The notes beneath the pieces are model-generated. The model was not told where the DNA came from. It searched no databases and worked only from the letters and a program-made list of their open reading frames with translations. A stretch of 64,000 nt of DNA from Pseudomonas viridiflava (GTDB taxonomy: Bacteria; Pseudomonadota; Gammaproteobacteria; Pseudomonadales; Pseudomonadaceae), in contig NZ_UTBZ01000014.1 in NCBI RefSeq assembly GCF_900580865.1, positions 186,001 to 250,000 on the forward strand, written 5' to 3'. Position 1 is the stretch's first letter; each line of letters opens with the position of its first letter. Made by a program: the position numbers and the translations under genes. Shown piece by piece: positions 37,498-46,653 of the stretch.

Positions 37498-38310
37498 TTA
37501 ACGGGCGGCGCCGAGCTGGCCTTTTTCGTCGGAGAAGACAATCTCCACCCGACGGTTCTGTGCCCGCCCGCGCTCGGAAGCGTTGGCGTCCACCGGAAAT
37601 TCATCGCCGTAGCCTTCGACCTGAATGCGTTTGTCGTCGATGCCCAGGTCCATCAGCACGTCCGCCACCGATTGTGCGCGATCACGGGACAGCTTGAGGT
37701 TTTCCTGTTTGCCGCCGGTGCTGTCGGTGTAACCCTCGATGCGCACCACGCGTTTCGGGTTCAGTTGCAGGAACTGCACAATCTTCAGTACCACGCGGTT
37801 GGCCGAGTTTTTCAACTCCGCTTCACCGGTGTCGAACAGTACATCGCCGAGGGTCATCACCAGACCACGGTCGGTCTGCGTGGTAGCCAGTGCGACGATC
37901 TGCTCTTCGAGCCATTTGCCCTGCTGCTGCACGCTAAGCAACTTCGACTCACGCAGGGCCAGTTGCAGGCGTTGACGTTCCAGCTCGAGCTTGGCCGCGC
38001 GCTCTTCGTTGAGCACCTGATTGGTGTGCTCGCGGGCGATTTCACTGTAGCGCTGGCTCAGGTAGGCGTAATGCACCACGTCCGAACCGCTGCCCCAGTA
38101 GGTCGACAGACGATCGGCTCGGGCCAGCGACTCACCGGCGCGGATCACGTCTTTCGGTGCGATGCGCAGCACGTTGGAGTCTTCCTTGACCTTCTGGAAG
38201 TCGGTGCTGGCTTCTTGCAGCGCGGATTCGCTGTGTTGACCGGCGCAGCCGTACAGGCTCGCGCAACCGGCGAGAATCAAACCGCCGAGAACTTTCGACT
38301 TGAGGCTCAT
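37498..38310 (-). CDS. OmpA-family lipoprotein with DUF4398-like N-terminus
   Basis: 270 residues. Signal peptide with lipobox SLYGC (Cys22). Residues about 30-140 are helical with a coiled-coil-like stretch (EERAAKLELERQRLQLALRE), similar to DUF4398. The C-terminal OmpA domain (about 150-262) has the peptidoglycan-binding signature GYTDSTGGKQENLKLSRDRA and NRRVEIVF. It probably tethers the outer membrane to the cell wall. The start codon overlaps the stop of the upstream DUF4398 lipoprotein by ATGA, so both are coupled. Confidence 0.9.
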   Translation of the reverse strand: MSLKSKVLGGLILAGCASLYGCAGQHSESALQEASTDFQKVKEDSNVLRIAPKDVIRAGESLARADRLSTYWGSGSDVVHYAYLSQRYSEIAREHTNQVLNEERAAKLELERQRLQLALRESKLLSVQQQGKWLEEQIVALATTQTDRGLVMTLGDVLFDTGEAELKNSANRVVLKIVQFLQLNPKRVVRIEGYTDSTGGKQENLKLSRDRAQSVADVLMDLGIDDKRIQVEGYGDEFPVDANASERGRAQNRRVEIVFSDEKGQLGAAR

Positions 38311-38663
38311 TGGGCATCTCCCAGTTGCTTGCGCAGTCGGACGATGCGGGTGTTGAGCACATTCACCTGTTCTTCACTTTTTTGCGTCAGCACTTTGGCT
38401 TCGGCCAGACGTGCATCCAGCTCGGCCTGCTCGGAACGCATGCGCGCATTGCGGTAGGACTCGTCAGCCATGTTGCCTTTGGCGCGGTTGTACTTGGTTT
38501 CGGCCAGTTTCATTTCCGGCACTTCGTCGGCAGTAGCGCCAACAGCCTTGGCCTGGGTGATGGCTTGCTCGGTCAGGCGCATTTGTTCGATGGGTGCCGG
38601 ATCGGTTGCGCAACCGGCCAGAGCCAGAACGGCCACAGCCGCGAAAAGAGGTCGAATACTCAC
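38307..38663 (-). CDS. DUF4398 lipoprotein
   Basis: 118 residues. Signal peptide with lipobox LAGC (Cys18). The remainder is a long helix-rich DUF4398 segment (QMRLTEQAITQAKAVGA, NMADESYRNARMRSEQAELDARLAEAKV) predicted as a coiled coil. It overlaps the OmpA-family gene by 4 bases, suggesting the two lipoproteins form one envelope module. Function unknown. Confidence 0.88.
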   Translation of the reverse strand: MSIRPLFAAVAVLALAGCATDPAPIEQMRLTEQAITQAKAVGATADEVPEMKLAETKYNRAKGNMADESYRNARMRSEQAELDARLAEAKVLTQKSEEQVNVLNTRIVRLRKQLGDAQ

Positions 38664-38672
38664 TAAGAATCC

Positions 38673-39494
38673 CTACTGTTTTGGGGCACTGACAGGTTGT
38701 TGCGGCTGTTGCTGCTGCGCCTTCCAGCGCTCGATATTGCGTTGCAGCGCAGCTTCCGTCAGTCCGGACGCGGGCAATTCTGTCATCTTTTTGGCCAACT
38801 GTCCGCGCAACCACGGATCGTTGCACGCCGAGTTATGGGAAACCGCGAGAAACAGACCCGGGCGGTCGATCGGTTGTTCGAAGGCCAGCAGGTCATTGGC
38901 CATGCCCAATGCCTGCGCGGCGGCCATGCCTGAGTAACGGCCGGCGAGTACATATTCCACTTCACCGAGGAGCAGTTTCTGCAGGGCCTGAGTGAGGTTG
39001 GCTGTCCGGGTCAGGGTCAGATTCTGCTCGGCGAAAGTGCCGAATGCCTGGGTCATTCGAGACTTTTCCGACAGCGCACCCGTGTGGCCGTGCAGGTCTT
39101 CGGCTTCGCTGTAGACCAGGGTCGAGCCTTTGCGCGTCCACACCAGGTAGTCGTTTTCCAGCAGCGGCGGATAGATGTAGTCGAGGTTTTCCAGCTCATT
39201 GAAGGTCAGCGGCGCGTCGGCCAGCATGTCCATACGACCGCTGCGCACTTCATCGAGGGCTTGCGAGCGCTTGCCGGCGTAGAGCAACTCGACCTTGATA
39301 CCGAGATCCTTGGCCACTTGCTGCAACAGGTCGGCACTGGCACCGATCAACTGCTTGGGATTCTGCGGATCCTGCCACAGGTACGGCGGTGCATCCGGGC
39401 TGCCGGTCACGACGAGGCGCTCGCACTTGCCGGCGGCCATGGCCAAACCTGGCAACAGGGTCAATCCCAACAACAATCCGCTGCGCAGATCCAT
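38673..39494 (-). CDS. periplasmic substrate-binding protein (SBP family 3 type)
   Basis: 273 residues with a signal peptide (LLLGLTLLPGLAMAAGK, cleavage near residue 21). The fold is that of amino-acid-type solute-binding proteins: LVVTGSPDAPPYLW at the first strand, GASADLLQQVAKDLG and the hinge GRMDMLADAPLT. No transporter membrane or ATPase genes are next to it, so it may serve a distant transporter or a sensor. The C-terminus is Gln/Pro-rich. It ends 9 bases before the DUF4398 gene, so three envelope genes may form an operon. Confidence 0.85.
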   Translation of the reverse strand: MDLRSGLLLGLTLLPGLAMAAGKCERLVVTGSPDAPPYLWQDPQNPKQLIGASADLLQQVAKDLGIKVELLYAGKRSQALDEVRSGRMDMLADAPLTFNELENLDYIYPPLLENDYLVWTRKGSTLVYSEAEDLHGHTGALSEKSRMTQAFGTFAEQNLTLTRTANLTQALQKLLLGEVEYVLAGRYSGMAAAQALGMANDLLAFEQPIDRPGLFLAVSHNSACNDPWLRGQLAKKMTELPASGLTEAALQRNIERWKAQQQQPQQPVSAPKQ

Positions 39495-39523
39495 GGCAAA
39501 ACGCTCCCACTCAAATCCGAGAC

Positions 39524-39552
39524 AAAAAAAAGCCCGACCAAAAGGTCGGGCT
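39524..39552 (-). terminator. Rho-independent terminator of etfBA
   Basis: Minus strand: 9-bp stem agcccgacc / ggtcgggct with a 4-base loop, then seven or more T (complement of 39524-39530). It lies 22 bases past the etfA stop. Confidence 0.95.
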
Positions 39553-39574
39553 CTTTATAAGTGAAGCCGCTGGA

Positions 39575-40504
39575 TTAGACCAGCTTCTCCAGCTCAGGAA
39601 CTGCTTCGAACAGATCCGCCACGAGACCATAATCGGCCACCTGGAAGATCGGCGCTTCTTCGTCCTTGTTGATCGCTACGATCACTTTGGAGTCTTTCAT
39701 ACCAGCCAGGTGCTGGATCGCGCCGGAGATACCGACGGCGATGTACAGCTGTGGCGCAACGATCTTGCCGGTCTGACCGACCTGCATGTCGTTCGGTACG
39801 AAACCTGCGTCGACAGCGGCGCGCGAAGCACCCACAGCAGCGCCCAGCTTGTCGGCCAAGGCGTACAGGTGTTTGAAGTTGTCGCCGTTCTGCATGCCGC
39901 GGCCGCCGGAAACGACGATCTTGGCAGCGGTCAGTTCCGGACGGTCGGACTTGGCCAGTTCTTCGCCTACGAAGCTCGAAGTGCCAGCGTTGTGCGCAGC
40001 AGCAACCGCTTCAACAGCAGCCGAACCACCTTCAGCAGCAACCGGGTCGAAACCGGTAGCACGCACGGTGATTACTTTGATCGCAGCGGTCGACTGAACG
40101 GTAGCGATGGCGTTACCGGCGTAGATCGGACGCTTGAAGGTGTCAGCGCTTTCGACCGAGATGATCTCGGAGATCTGGTCAACGTCCAGCTGAGCGGCAA
40201 CGCGCGGCAGGATGTTTTTGCCGTTGGAAGTAGCGGCAGCCAGGATGTGGCTGTAGCCAGCGCCGAGCTCTGCAACCAGCGGAGCAACGTTTTCCGGCAG
40301 CTGATGCGCGTAAGCGGCATTGTCAGCATTCAGGACTTTGCTAACGCCAGCGATTTTCGCAGCGGCTTCAGCCACGGCGCCAGCGCCTTGGCCGGCAACC
40401 AGAACGTGGATGTCGCCGCCGATTTTGGCAGCAGCAGCCACGGTGTTCAGCGTGGCCGGGGCCAGCACTTTATTGTCGTGTTCAGCGATTACCAAGATAG
40501 TCAT
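39575..40504 (-). CDS. etfA: Electron transfer flavoprotein subunit alpha
   Basis: 309 residues. EtfA carries FAD and passes electrons from acyl-CoA dehydrogenases to ETF:ubiquinone oxidoreductase. The FAD-binding C-terminal domain shows [40 protein letters not shown] and [20 protein letters not shown]. It begins 2 bases after etfB ends, the usual etfB-etfA order. Confidence 0.95.
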   Translation of the reverse strand: MTILVIAEHDNKVLAPATLNTVAAAAKIGGDIHVLVAGQGAGAVAEAAAKIAGVSKVLNADNAAYAHQLPENVAPLVAELGAGYSHILAAATSNGKNILPRVAAQLDVDQISEIISVESADTFKRPIYAGNAIATVQSTAAIKVITVRATGFDPVAAEGGSAAVEAVAAAHNAGTSSFVGEELAKSDRPELTAAKIVVSGGRGMQNGDNFKHLYALADKLGAAVGASRAAVDAGFVPNDMQVGQTGKIVAPQLYIAVGISGAIQHLAGMKDSKVIVAINKDEEAPIFQVADYGLVADLFEAVPELEKLV

Positions 40505-40506
40505 GA

Positions 40507-41256
40507 TCAGATTACCTTCGCTTCGTTTTTCAGTTTCTCGACCAGTTCAGCCACCGACTTGACCTTGATGCCTGCGCTGCGTGCAGCCGGCGCTTCGACT
40601 TTCAGGGTCTTGTTGGTGGAGGCGGTGGAAACGCCCAAAGCGTCCGGAGTCAGCACTTCGAGAGGCTTCTTCTTGGCTTTCATGATGTTTGGCAGGGACG
40701 CGTAGCGCGGCTCGTTCAAACGCAGGTCGGTGGTGACGATTGCAGGCAGTTTCAGGGAAACAGTCTGCGCGCCGCCGTCGATTTCGCGGGTCACGGCAAC
40801 GCTGTCGCCCGAGACTTCGACTTTCGAGGCGAACGTGCCCTGACCGTAGCCGCTCAATGCAGCGAGCATCTGGCCGGTCTGGTTGTTGTCGCTGTCGATG
40901 GCCTGCTTGCCGAGGATCACCAGCTGCGGCTGTTCCTTGTCGACCACAGCCTTGAGCAGCTTGGCCACGGCGAGCGAGGTCAGATCTTCAGCGGATTCGA
41001 CGAGGATGGCACGGTCGGCACCCAGAGCCAGTGCGGTACGCAGCTGCTCCTGAGCGGTGGTCGGGCCGATGGAGACGACGACGATTTCAGTCGCAACACC
41101 TTTCTCTTTCAGGCGTACGGCTTCTTCCACTGCGATTTCGCAGAACGGGTTCATCGACATCTTGACGTTGGCGAGATCGACGCCGGAATTGTCCGCCTTG
41201 ACGCGAACCTTGACGTTGTAATCCACAACGCGTTTGACAGCTACAAGAACCTTCAT
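40507..41256 (-). CDS. etfB: Electron transfer flavoprotein subunit beta
   Basis: 249 residues. The N-terminal [20 protein letters not shown] and the AMP-binding region with [20 protein letters not shown] are typical of EtfB. It forms the heterodimer with EtfA. The gene is divergent from the ETF:ubiquinone oxidoreductase gene across 550 bases, so promoters for the two halves of the pathway face away from each other. Confidence 0.95.
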   Translation of the reverse strand: MKVLVAVKRVVDYNVKVRVKADNSGVDLANVKMSMNPFCEIAVEEAVRLKEKGVATEIVVVSIGPTTAQEQLRTALALGADRAILVESAEDLTSLAVAKLLKAVVDKEQPQLVILGKQAIDSDNNQTGQMLAALSGYGQGTFASKVEVSGDSVAVTREIDGGAQTVSLKLPAIVTTDLRLNEPRYASLPNIMKAKKKPLEVLTPDALGVSTASTNKTLKVEAPAARSAGIKVKSVAELVEKLKNEAKVI

Positions 41257-41635
41257 GGATTCCTCGTTACTCTCCGGTGAAAAGAAAGTCGCCTAGGCGA
41301 ACCTGGCGGTTGATGCTCATCAGGCTAAAAGGGCACCTCTAAAAACGCCGACCGGGTTGCGAAATGATTCCACGATGTGAGGGGGGTGCGACCGTTCGTC
41401 AGTGGTGACCGACAAGTCATTGATCCTCACGCTGTGTAAACTGCGCGCCAGACTGCGCTGCGCATCACTCTCAACCACCTGTGCCCTGTCTTTAGACGTG
41501 CTCTTGAAACCGCCAGTCTGCCTACGACGAGCGCAAAACCGCCCGTATCTTGACCGGAACGCCTATTCCGGTCAATACAGCAAAATGACCATTCATAAGC
41601 CGCGCTTCTTTGATTTCTCTGGGCTGGAGCCGATT

Positions 41636-41649
41636 CAAACAAACGTTTG
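41636..41649. promoter_or_regulatory. candidate PsrA binding site
   Basis: CAAAC-N4-GTTTG, inside the larger perfect palindrome acaaacgtttgt (41639-41650). It matches the PsrA consensus G/C-AAAC-N2-4-GTTT-G/C. PsrA is a TetR-type repressor that senses long-chain fatty acyl groups and controls beta-oxidation genes. The site abuts the -35 element of the promoter at 41652-41680, a placement suited to repression. Confidence 0.7.
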
Positions 41650-41651
41650 TA

Positions 41652-41680
41652 TTGGACGCTCGGAGTGGTGTAGATATAAT
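41652..41680 (+). promoter_or_regulatory. sigma-70 type promoter for the ETF dehydrogenase gene
   Basis: TTGGAC, 17 bases, TATAAT. The -10 is perfect and the spacing ideal; the -35 is partial. It leaves a leader of about 120 bases before the GTG start at 41807. Confidence 0.7.
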
Positions 41681-41806
41681 GCGCCGCCTAGAGAGAAAGG
41701 TCTGTTCTCCAATATTCCCCTTGACGTTAACGTAAAGGAATAGCGGATGCGACATCAAACCTCCAAATTAGAAAAAAACTGTTGAGCCTTGAGTAGGAGA
41801 TAGCCT

Positions 41807-43471
41807 GTGGAACGCGAATACATGGAATTCGACGTGGTCATCGTCGGTGCCGGCCCCGCTGGCCTGTCCGCCGCCTGCCGTCTGAAGCAGAAGGCCGCCG
41901 AAGCCGGTAAGGAAATCAGCGTCTGCGTGGTCGAAAAAGGCTCCGAAGTCGGCGCACACATCCTCTCCGGTGCCGTGTTCGAACCACGCGCTCTGAACGA
42001 GTTGTTCCCGGACTGGAAAGAACTCGGCGCCCCGCTGAACACGCCAGTGACCCGCGACGATATTTTCGTGCTGAAAAACGCCGAAAACGCGCAGAAGATT
42101 CCAGACTTCTTTGTGCCCAAGACCATGCACAACGAAGGCAACTACATTATTTCCCTCGGCAACCTGTGCCGCTGGCTCGCCCAGCAGGCGGAGAACCTTG
42201 GCGTAGAAATCTACCCAGGCTTCGCCGCTCAGGAAGCGCTGATCGACGAGCAAGGCGTGGTGCGCGGGATCATCACTGGTGATCTGGGCGTCGACCGCGA
42301 AGGCAATCCGAAAGAAGGCCTGTACACCCCAGGCATGGAACTGCGTGGCAAGTACACGCTGTTCGCCGAAGGCTGCCGTGGCCACATCGGCAAGCAACTG
42401 ATCAAACGCTACAACCTGGACAGCGATGCCGACGCCCAGCACTACGGCATCGGTCTGAAAGAAATCTGGGAAATCGACCCGGCCAAACATCAGCCAGGCC
42501 TGGTGGTGCACACCGCCGGCTGGCCGCTGGACATCATGGGCACCGAGAACACCGGCGGCTCGTTCCTTTATCACCTGGAAAACAACCAGGTGGTGGTCGG
42601 TCTGATCGTTGACCTGTCCTACAGCAACACTTACCTGTCGCCGTTCGACGAGTTCCAGCGCCTCAAGCATCACCCGGTGCTGGCCCAGTACCTGGAAGGC
42701 GGCAAGCGCATCAGCTACGGCGCCCGTGCGATCTGCAAAGGTGGCCTAAACTCGCTGCCGAAAATGGTCTTCAAGGGCGGCGCGCTGATCGGTTGCGACC
42801 TCGGCACGCTGAACTTCGCCAAGATCAAAGGCAGCCACACCGCGATGAAGTCCGGCATGCTCGCTGCTGAGTCGGTGGCTGACGCACTGTTCGCGGAAAA
42901 GGACGGCACTGAAGAACTGACCACTTACGTCGACGCGTTCAAGAAGAGCTGGCTCTACGACGAACTGTTCGCCAGCCGTAACTTCGGCCCGGCGATCCAC
43001 AAGTTCGGCGCCATCGTCGGCGGCGGTTTCAACTGGCTGGACCAGAACATCTTCGGCGGCAAACTGCCGTTCACTCTGCACGACACCAAGCCGGACTACG
43101 CCTGCCTCAAGCTCGCGGCCGACTGCAAGAAGATCGACTACCCGAAACCGGATGGCAAACTCAGCTTCGACAAGCTCAGCTCGGTGTTCATCTCCGGTAC
43201 CAACCACGAAGAAGAACAGCCTTGCCACTTGAAGCTGACTGATCCAAGCATCCCGATCAGCAAGAACCTGCCGCTGTACGACGAGCCGGCGCAGCGCTAC
43301 TGCCCGGCCGGCGTGTACGAAGTGATCACCAAGGAAGATGGCGAGAAGCGCTTCCAGATCAACGCCCAGAACTGCGTGCACTGCAAGACCTGTGATATCA
43401 AGGACCCTTCGCAGAACATCACCTGGGTCACGCCGGAAGGCGCCGGCGGCCCGACTTATCCGAACATGTAA
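41807..43471 (+). CDS. Electron transfer flavoprotein-ubiquinone oxidoreductase
   Basis: 554 residues from GTG 41807 (GGAGA 7 bases upstream); an in-frame ATG lies at 41822. It moves electrons from ETF to ubiquinone at the inner membrane. The N-terminal FAD motif is VVIVGAGPAGLSAACRL; the quinone-binding/amphipathic region includes the GGLNSLPKMVFKGGALIGCD stretch; the C-terminal 4Fe-4S domain has Cys in YCPAGVYE and NCVHCKTCDIKDP. Corresponds to PA2953 beside PA2951-2952 in P. aeruginosa. Confidence 0.95.
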   Translation: MEREYMEFDVVIVGAGPAGLSAACRLKQKAAEAGKEISVCVVEKGSEVGAHILSGAVFEPRALNELFPDWKELGAPLNTPVTRDDIFVLKNAENAQKIPDFFVPKTMHNEGNYIISLGNLCRWLAQQAENLGVEIYPGFAAQEALIDEQGVVRGIITGDLGVDREGNPKEGLYTPGMELRGKYTLFAEGCRGHIGKQLIKRYNLDSDADAQHYGIGLKEIWEIDPAKHQPGLVVHTAGWPLDIMGTENTGGSFLYHLENNQVVVGLIVDLSYSNTYLSPFDEFQRLKHHPVLAQYLEGGKRISYGARAICKGGLNSLPKMVFKGGALIGCDLGTLNFAKIKGSHTAMKSGMLAAESVADALFAEKDGTEELTTYVDAFKKSWLYDELFASRNFGPAIHKFGAIVGGGFNWLDQNIFGGKLPFTLHDTKPDYACLKLAADCKKIDYPKPDGKLSFDKLSSVFISGTNHEEEQPCHLKLTDPSIPISKNLPLYDEPAQRYCPAGVYEVITKEDGEKRFQINAQNCVHCKTCDIKDPSQNITWVTPEGAGGPTYPNM

Positions 43472-43489
43472 GTCGACGCGCTGAACATC

Positions 43490-43515
43490 AAGGCTCCCGA
43501 AATGGGGGCCTTTTT
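43490..43515 (+). terminator. Rho-independent terminator after the ETF dehydrogenase gene
   Basis: Stem aaggctccc / gggggcctt (9 pairs, one T-G) with loop gaaat, then TTTTT at 43511-43515. It starts 19 bases after the stop codon. Confidence 0.9.
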
Positions 43516-43549
43516 GTTGCCCAAAATTCCTCTGACACCACAAAACAAC

Positions 43550-43639
43550 TGTGGGAGCGAGCCTGCTCGCGAAAGCGGTGTGTCATATAAAGATGATGTC
43601 GATTGATACAGCGCCTTCGCGAGCAGGCTCGCTCCCACA
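43550..43639. repeat. REPIN, class A
   Basis: Inverted REP pair in the class A topology, 90 bp in total, between the ETF dehydrogenase terminator and the end of the convergent AraC-type gene. Confidence 0.95.
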
Positions 43640-43655
43640 AGGGATTATCGTCGAA

Positions 43656-44546
43656 TCAGGCAGCGCGCTCGTCACCCGGGCTACGCTCAAAGTAGCGTTT
43701 GTACTCACGGCTGAACTGCGACGTACTCTGATACCCCACCCGATGCGCGACCTGCGCCACGCCCAAGCCCTCCGCCACCAGCAACGTCTGCGCCTTGAGC
43801 AACCGCAGGCGCTTCAGATACTGCACCGGCGACAACAACGTGCTGCGTTTGAAATGCTCATGAAACGTCGACACGCTCATATTCGCGCAACCGGCCAAGG
43901 TCTCGACATTCAAGGGCTCGGTGTAATGCGCGTGCAGATGACTGATCGACGCCGCCACCCGCGCAAATTGTCCCTGCTGTTCCACCAACGCGCGCAGCAC
44001 ATCCGCCTGCGGTCCACGCAACGCGACAAACAACAACTCCCGCACCCGCGCCGGCCCGAGAATCTGGCATTCCAGCGGATCGTGCAGGCAACTGAGCAAA
44101 CGCTCGACACAGCCACGCATGTCATCGTCGAGCACCACCGAGGTCATCGACTCCGGCGTCTGCGCGGGAATATGCCGCCCCGGTGCCAAGCCCATGGCCA
44201 ACACCAATTCACCGAGCAAAACCCGATCAATCGCCACCGACACACCGAGCAACGGCGCATCCGGCAAGGCAAAGGTCTCGCACTCGAAGGGTACCGGCAG
44301 CGCCTGAATCAGATAATGCCCAGCGCCGTACTCCATGGTGCGCGGCCCAAGAAACGCCAGTTTGCTGCCTTGGGCGATGATCATCAGGCTCGGCTCGTAA
44401 ATGTGCGGGCCACGGGCGACGTCGCAACTGGCGCGCAACACTTGCACACCGGGCAACCCGGTCTGACTGTAACCATCGCGCAGCGCCAGCGGTTCGATCA
44501 GCGAAACCAGCCGGGCATTGGCATCAAGATGACGGGTCAATTGCAT
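43656..44546 (-). CDS. AraC-family regulator with AraC_N domain
   Basis: 296 residues from ATG 44546 (GAAGA 8 bases upstream); a GTG 15 bases earlier lacks such a site. The N-terminal AraC_N cupin-like effector domain (about 20-180; HIYEPSLMIIAQGSKLAFLG) is followed by two helix-turn-helix motifs (about 205-290; TLAGCANMSVSTFHEHFKRS and VAQVAHRVGYQSTSQFSREY). This subclass commonly activates adjacent aldehyde or alcohol dehydrogenase genes; the divergent neighbour 192 bases away is a zinc alcohol dehydrogenase, its probable target. Confidence 0.9.
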   Translation of the reverse strand: MQLTRHLDANARLVSLIEPLALRDGYSQTGLPGVQVLRASCDVARGPHIYEPSLMIIAQGSKLAFLGPRTMEYGAGHYLIQALPVPFECETFALPDAPLLGVSVAIDRVLLGELVLAMGLAPGRHIPAQTPESMTSVVLDDDMRGCVERLLSCLHDPLECQILGPARVRELLFVALRGPQADVLRALVEQQGQFARVAASISHLHAHYTEPLNVETLAGCANMSVSTFHEHFKRSTLLSPVQYLKRLRLLKAQTLLVAEGLGVAQVAHRVGYQSTSQFSREYKRYFERSPGDERAA

Positions 44547-44738
44547 CGAATTATTCTTCACAAAAAATCACGGAAACAGGGGATGAAAACATCATGGCAG
44601 ATCCTTTTGCCAATGCGACCGATCAAAACCGTATGCCGGAGGATTAGGCATGAGACCCGGAGGAATCGCCATGGCCGGATACTCAGTCGGCGCCCAGAAT
44701 GCGCCGCCTCACTTGTTCCTGCTTTTGCGAGGTTTCAC

Positions 44739-45791
44739 ATGTACACCGCCATCGGCTATGCCGCCCAATCGGCCACCACTCCCCTCGCCCCGATGAAATT
44801 CGAACGCCGCAGCCCGCGCGCCGACGACGTAGCGATCGAGATTCTGTATTGCGGCGTCTGCCACTCCGACATCCACCAGGCCCGCAACGAATGGGGCATC
44901 GCTGTTTACCCGTTGATGCCCGGCCACGAGATCGTCGGAAAAGTCACCGCGATCGGTGCGAATGTCACCCAGCACAAAGTAGGCGATCTGGTCGGCGTCG
45001 GCTGCATGGTCGACTCTTGCCGCACCTGCGAAGCGTGCCAGTCGAACCTTGAGCAATATTGCCTCGAAGGTCCGACCATGACCTACGCCACCCCGGATCG
45101 GGTCGACGGCAGCAACACCATGGGCGGTTATTCCGACAGCATCGTCGTCAGCGAACACTTCGTCGTGCGCATCCCGGAAAAACTGGCCCTCGCCAGCGCC
45201 GCACCGATTCTCTGTGCCGGCATCACCACCTACTCGCCGCTCAAGCACTACGGCGTCAAGGCTGGCGACAAGGTCGGGATTCTCGGCATGGGCGGTCTGG
45301 GCCACATGGGCATCAAGTTCGCCAAGGCCATGGGCGCCGAAGTGACGCTGTTCACGCGCTCGGCGAGCAAGGCTGAAGAAGGCCGTCGTCAGGGTGCCGA
45401 TCATGTGATCGTTTCCACCGACGCCGAACAGATGAAAGCCGCGGCCGGTTACTTCGACTTCCTGCTCGACACCATTCCGGTGCAGCACGATCTCAACCCG
45501 TACCTCGACACCCTGCGCTTCGACGGCGTGCACATTCTGGTCGGTCTGATCGAGCCGATCGATCCACCGGTACACGCCGGCAAACTGGTAATGAGCCGCC
45601 GTGTACTGGCCGGCTCGTTGATCGGTGGCGTCGCCGAAACCCAGGAAGTGCTGGACTTCTGCGCCGAGCACAACATCACCTGCGACATCGAAATGCTCGA
45701 CATCCGCCAGATCAACGAGGCTTACGCGCGCATGATCGCTGGCGACGTGAAGTACCGTTTCGTGATCGACATGGCGACGCTCAAGGTTTAA
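44739..45791 (+). CDS. zinc-dependent NAD(P)H alcohol dehydrogenase (YahK/CAD type)
   Basis: 350 residues from ATG 44739. Catalytic zinc ligands: Cys in YCGVCHSDIHQARNEWG and His-Glu in PGHEIVG; structural zinc Cys in CMVDSCRTCEACQSNLEQYC. The coenzyme motif is GMGGLGHMGIKFAK. The family (cinnamyl-alcohol dehydrogenase-like, e.g. YahK) reduces a broad range of aldehydes with NADPH. Divergent from the AraC regulator; the last 4 bases overlap the convergent IclR gene's stop. Confidence 0.92.
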   Translation: MYTAIGYAAQSATTPLAPMKFERRSPRADDVAIEILYCGVCHSDIHQARNEWGIAVYPLMPGHEIVGKVTAIGANVTQHKVGDLVGVGCMVDSCRTCEACQSNLEQYCLEGPTMTYATPDRVDGSNTMGGYSDSIVVSEHFVVRIPEKLALASAAPILCAGITTYSPLKHYGVKAGDKVGILGMGGLGHMGIKFAKAMGAEVTLFTRSASKAEEGRRQGADHVIVSTDAEQMKAAAGYFDFLLDTIPVQHDLNPYLDTLRFDGVHILVGLIEPIDPPVHAGKLVMSRRVLAGSLIGGVAETQEVLDFCAEHNITCDIEMLDIRQINEAYARMIAGDVKYRFVIDMATLKV

Positions 45792-46591
45792 ACCTTCAGG
45801 CCTAGCTCTGCCGACAGCCGGGCTGTGACCCCTTTGATCAGGGGAATCAGCTCGGCCATTTTTTCCAGCGGCATGTACGGCACGGTGCTGGCGATACTGA
45901 TCGCCGCGACAATGCCCTTGCTCGCATCGCGAATCGGCGCCGCCACACAGCGGATCGACGGTTCGTTGTCCTCCAGATCGAAGGCGTAGCCACCGGCAAC
46001 GTACTCGGTCATGCGCTGCTCAAGCTGTTCCCACGACTGCTGGGGATGCTGCGGCCAGAACTGACTTTTCCCACCGGCCGGCAGGCTGATGTCGTACAGA
46101 CGCTGCCAATCTTTCGGCGAGTCATCGAGCATCAACGCCTTGCCAATCCCGGTGCGCGCCAACGGCATCCGATGGCCGACCCGCGAGCGCATTTCCGGGC
46201 CATTGCGCCCTGGATTCTTCAGCAGGTACAGCACCTCATCGCCTTCACGAATGCCCAAATGCACGGTGTCGCCGGTCAGCGCCGACAACTCGTCCAGATA
46301 GGGCCCGGCCAGGGTCACCAGCGGCAACTCTTCGCGCGCTTGGAAACCCAATTCGATCAGCTTCGGCCCCAACAGATAACCGACTTGCGGCACCACACGC
46401 AGGTAACGCTCATCGACCAGGCAACTGGCCAGACGATGAGTGGTGCTGCGCGTGGTGCCGATCAGCCGGGCAATTTCCTTGAGATCGCGGGCGCCACTGG
46501 CCACCGCTTGCACCACACCCAAGCCGCGCAACAGCGTTTGCGTGCCGGTGGGCGCGGCGTCCTTGGTTTTTTCCGGGGCGTCTTCCTGCAT
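45788..46591 (-). CDS. IclR-family regulator of the D-galactonate genes
   Basis: 267 residues. The winged helix (about 18-80; LKEIARLIGTTRSTTHRLAS) and the C-terminal effector domain (about 95-262; LARTGIGKALML, RCVAAPIRDASKGIVAAISIA) are complete. It is the last gene in the dgo transcription unit, 62 bases after the transporter gene, so it is the likely galactonate sensor. E. coli uses a GntR-family DgoR instead. Its stop overlaps the stop of the alcohol dehydrogenase gene on the other strand. Confidence 0.88.
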   Translation of the reverse strand: MQEDAPEKTKDAAPTGTQTLLRGLGVVQAVASGARDLKEIARLIGTTRSTTHRLASCLVDERYLRVVPQVGYLLGPKLIELGFQAREELPLVTLAGPYLDELSALTGDTVHLGIREGDEVLYLLKNPGRNGPEMRSRVGHRMPLARTGIGKALMLDDSPKDWQRLYDISLPAGGKSQFWPQHPQQSWEQLEQRMTEYVAGGYAFDLEDNEPSIRCVAAPIRDASKGIVAAISIASTVPYMPLEKMAELIPLIKGVTARLSAELGLKV

Positions 46592-46653
46592 ATCCAGCCT
46601 TTTACCGTTTGAGCGAGGGAACGGGCGGCATTATGGTCGCCCGACGCAGACCA

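Larger units (their letters stand above)
41257..41806. other. 550-bp divergent control region between etfBA and the ETF dehydrogenase gene
   Basis: It contains a strong promoter and a PsrA-type palindrome near its right side (separate entries). On the etfB side no equivalent palindrome was found. Several short frames cross it, including one of 113 codons at 41402-41743 on the plus strand, but none has coding character or relatives that I recognise. Confidence 0.6.

Noticed and set aside
41402..41743. 113-codon plus-strand frame in the etf control region
   Set aside because: It overlaps the PsrA-like site and the promoter, has irregular composition with many Cys and Arg, and no relatives that I recognise. 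Treated as non-coding.
43551..44738. long plus-strand frame fused to the alcohol dehydrogenase
   Set aside because: It reads through a REPIN and antisense to the AraC gene; the enzyme's canonical start is the ATG at 44739.
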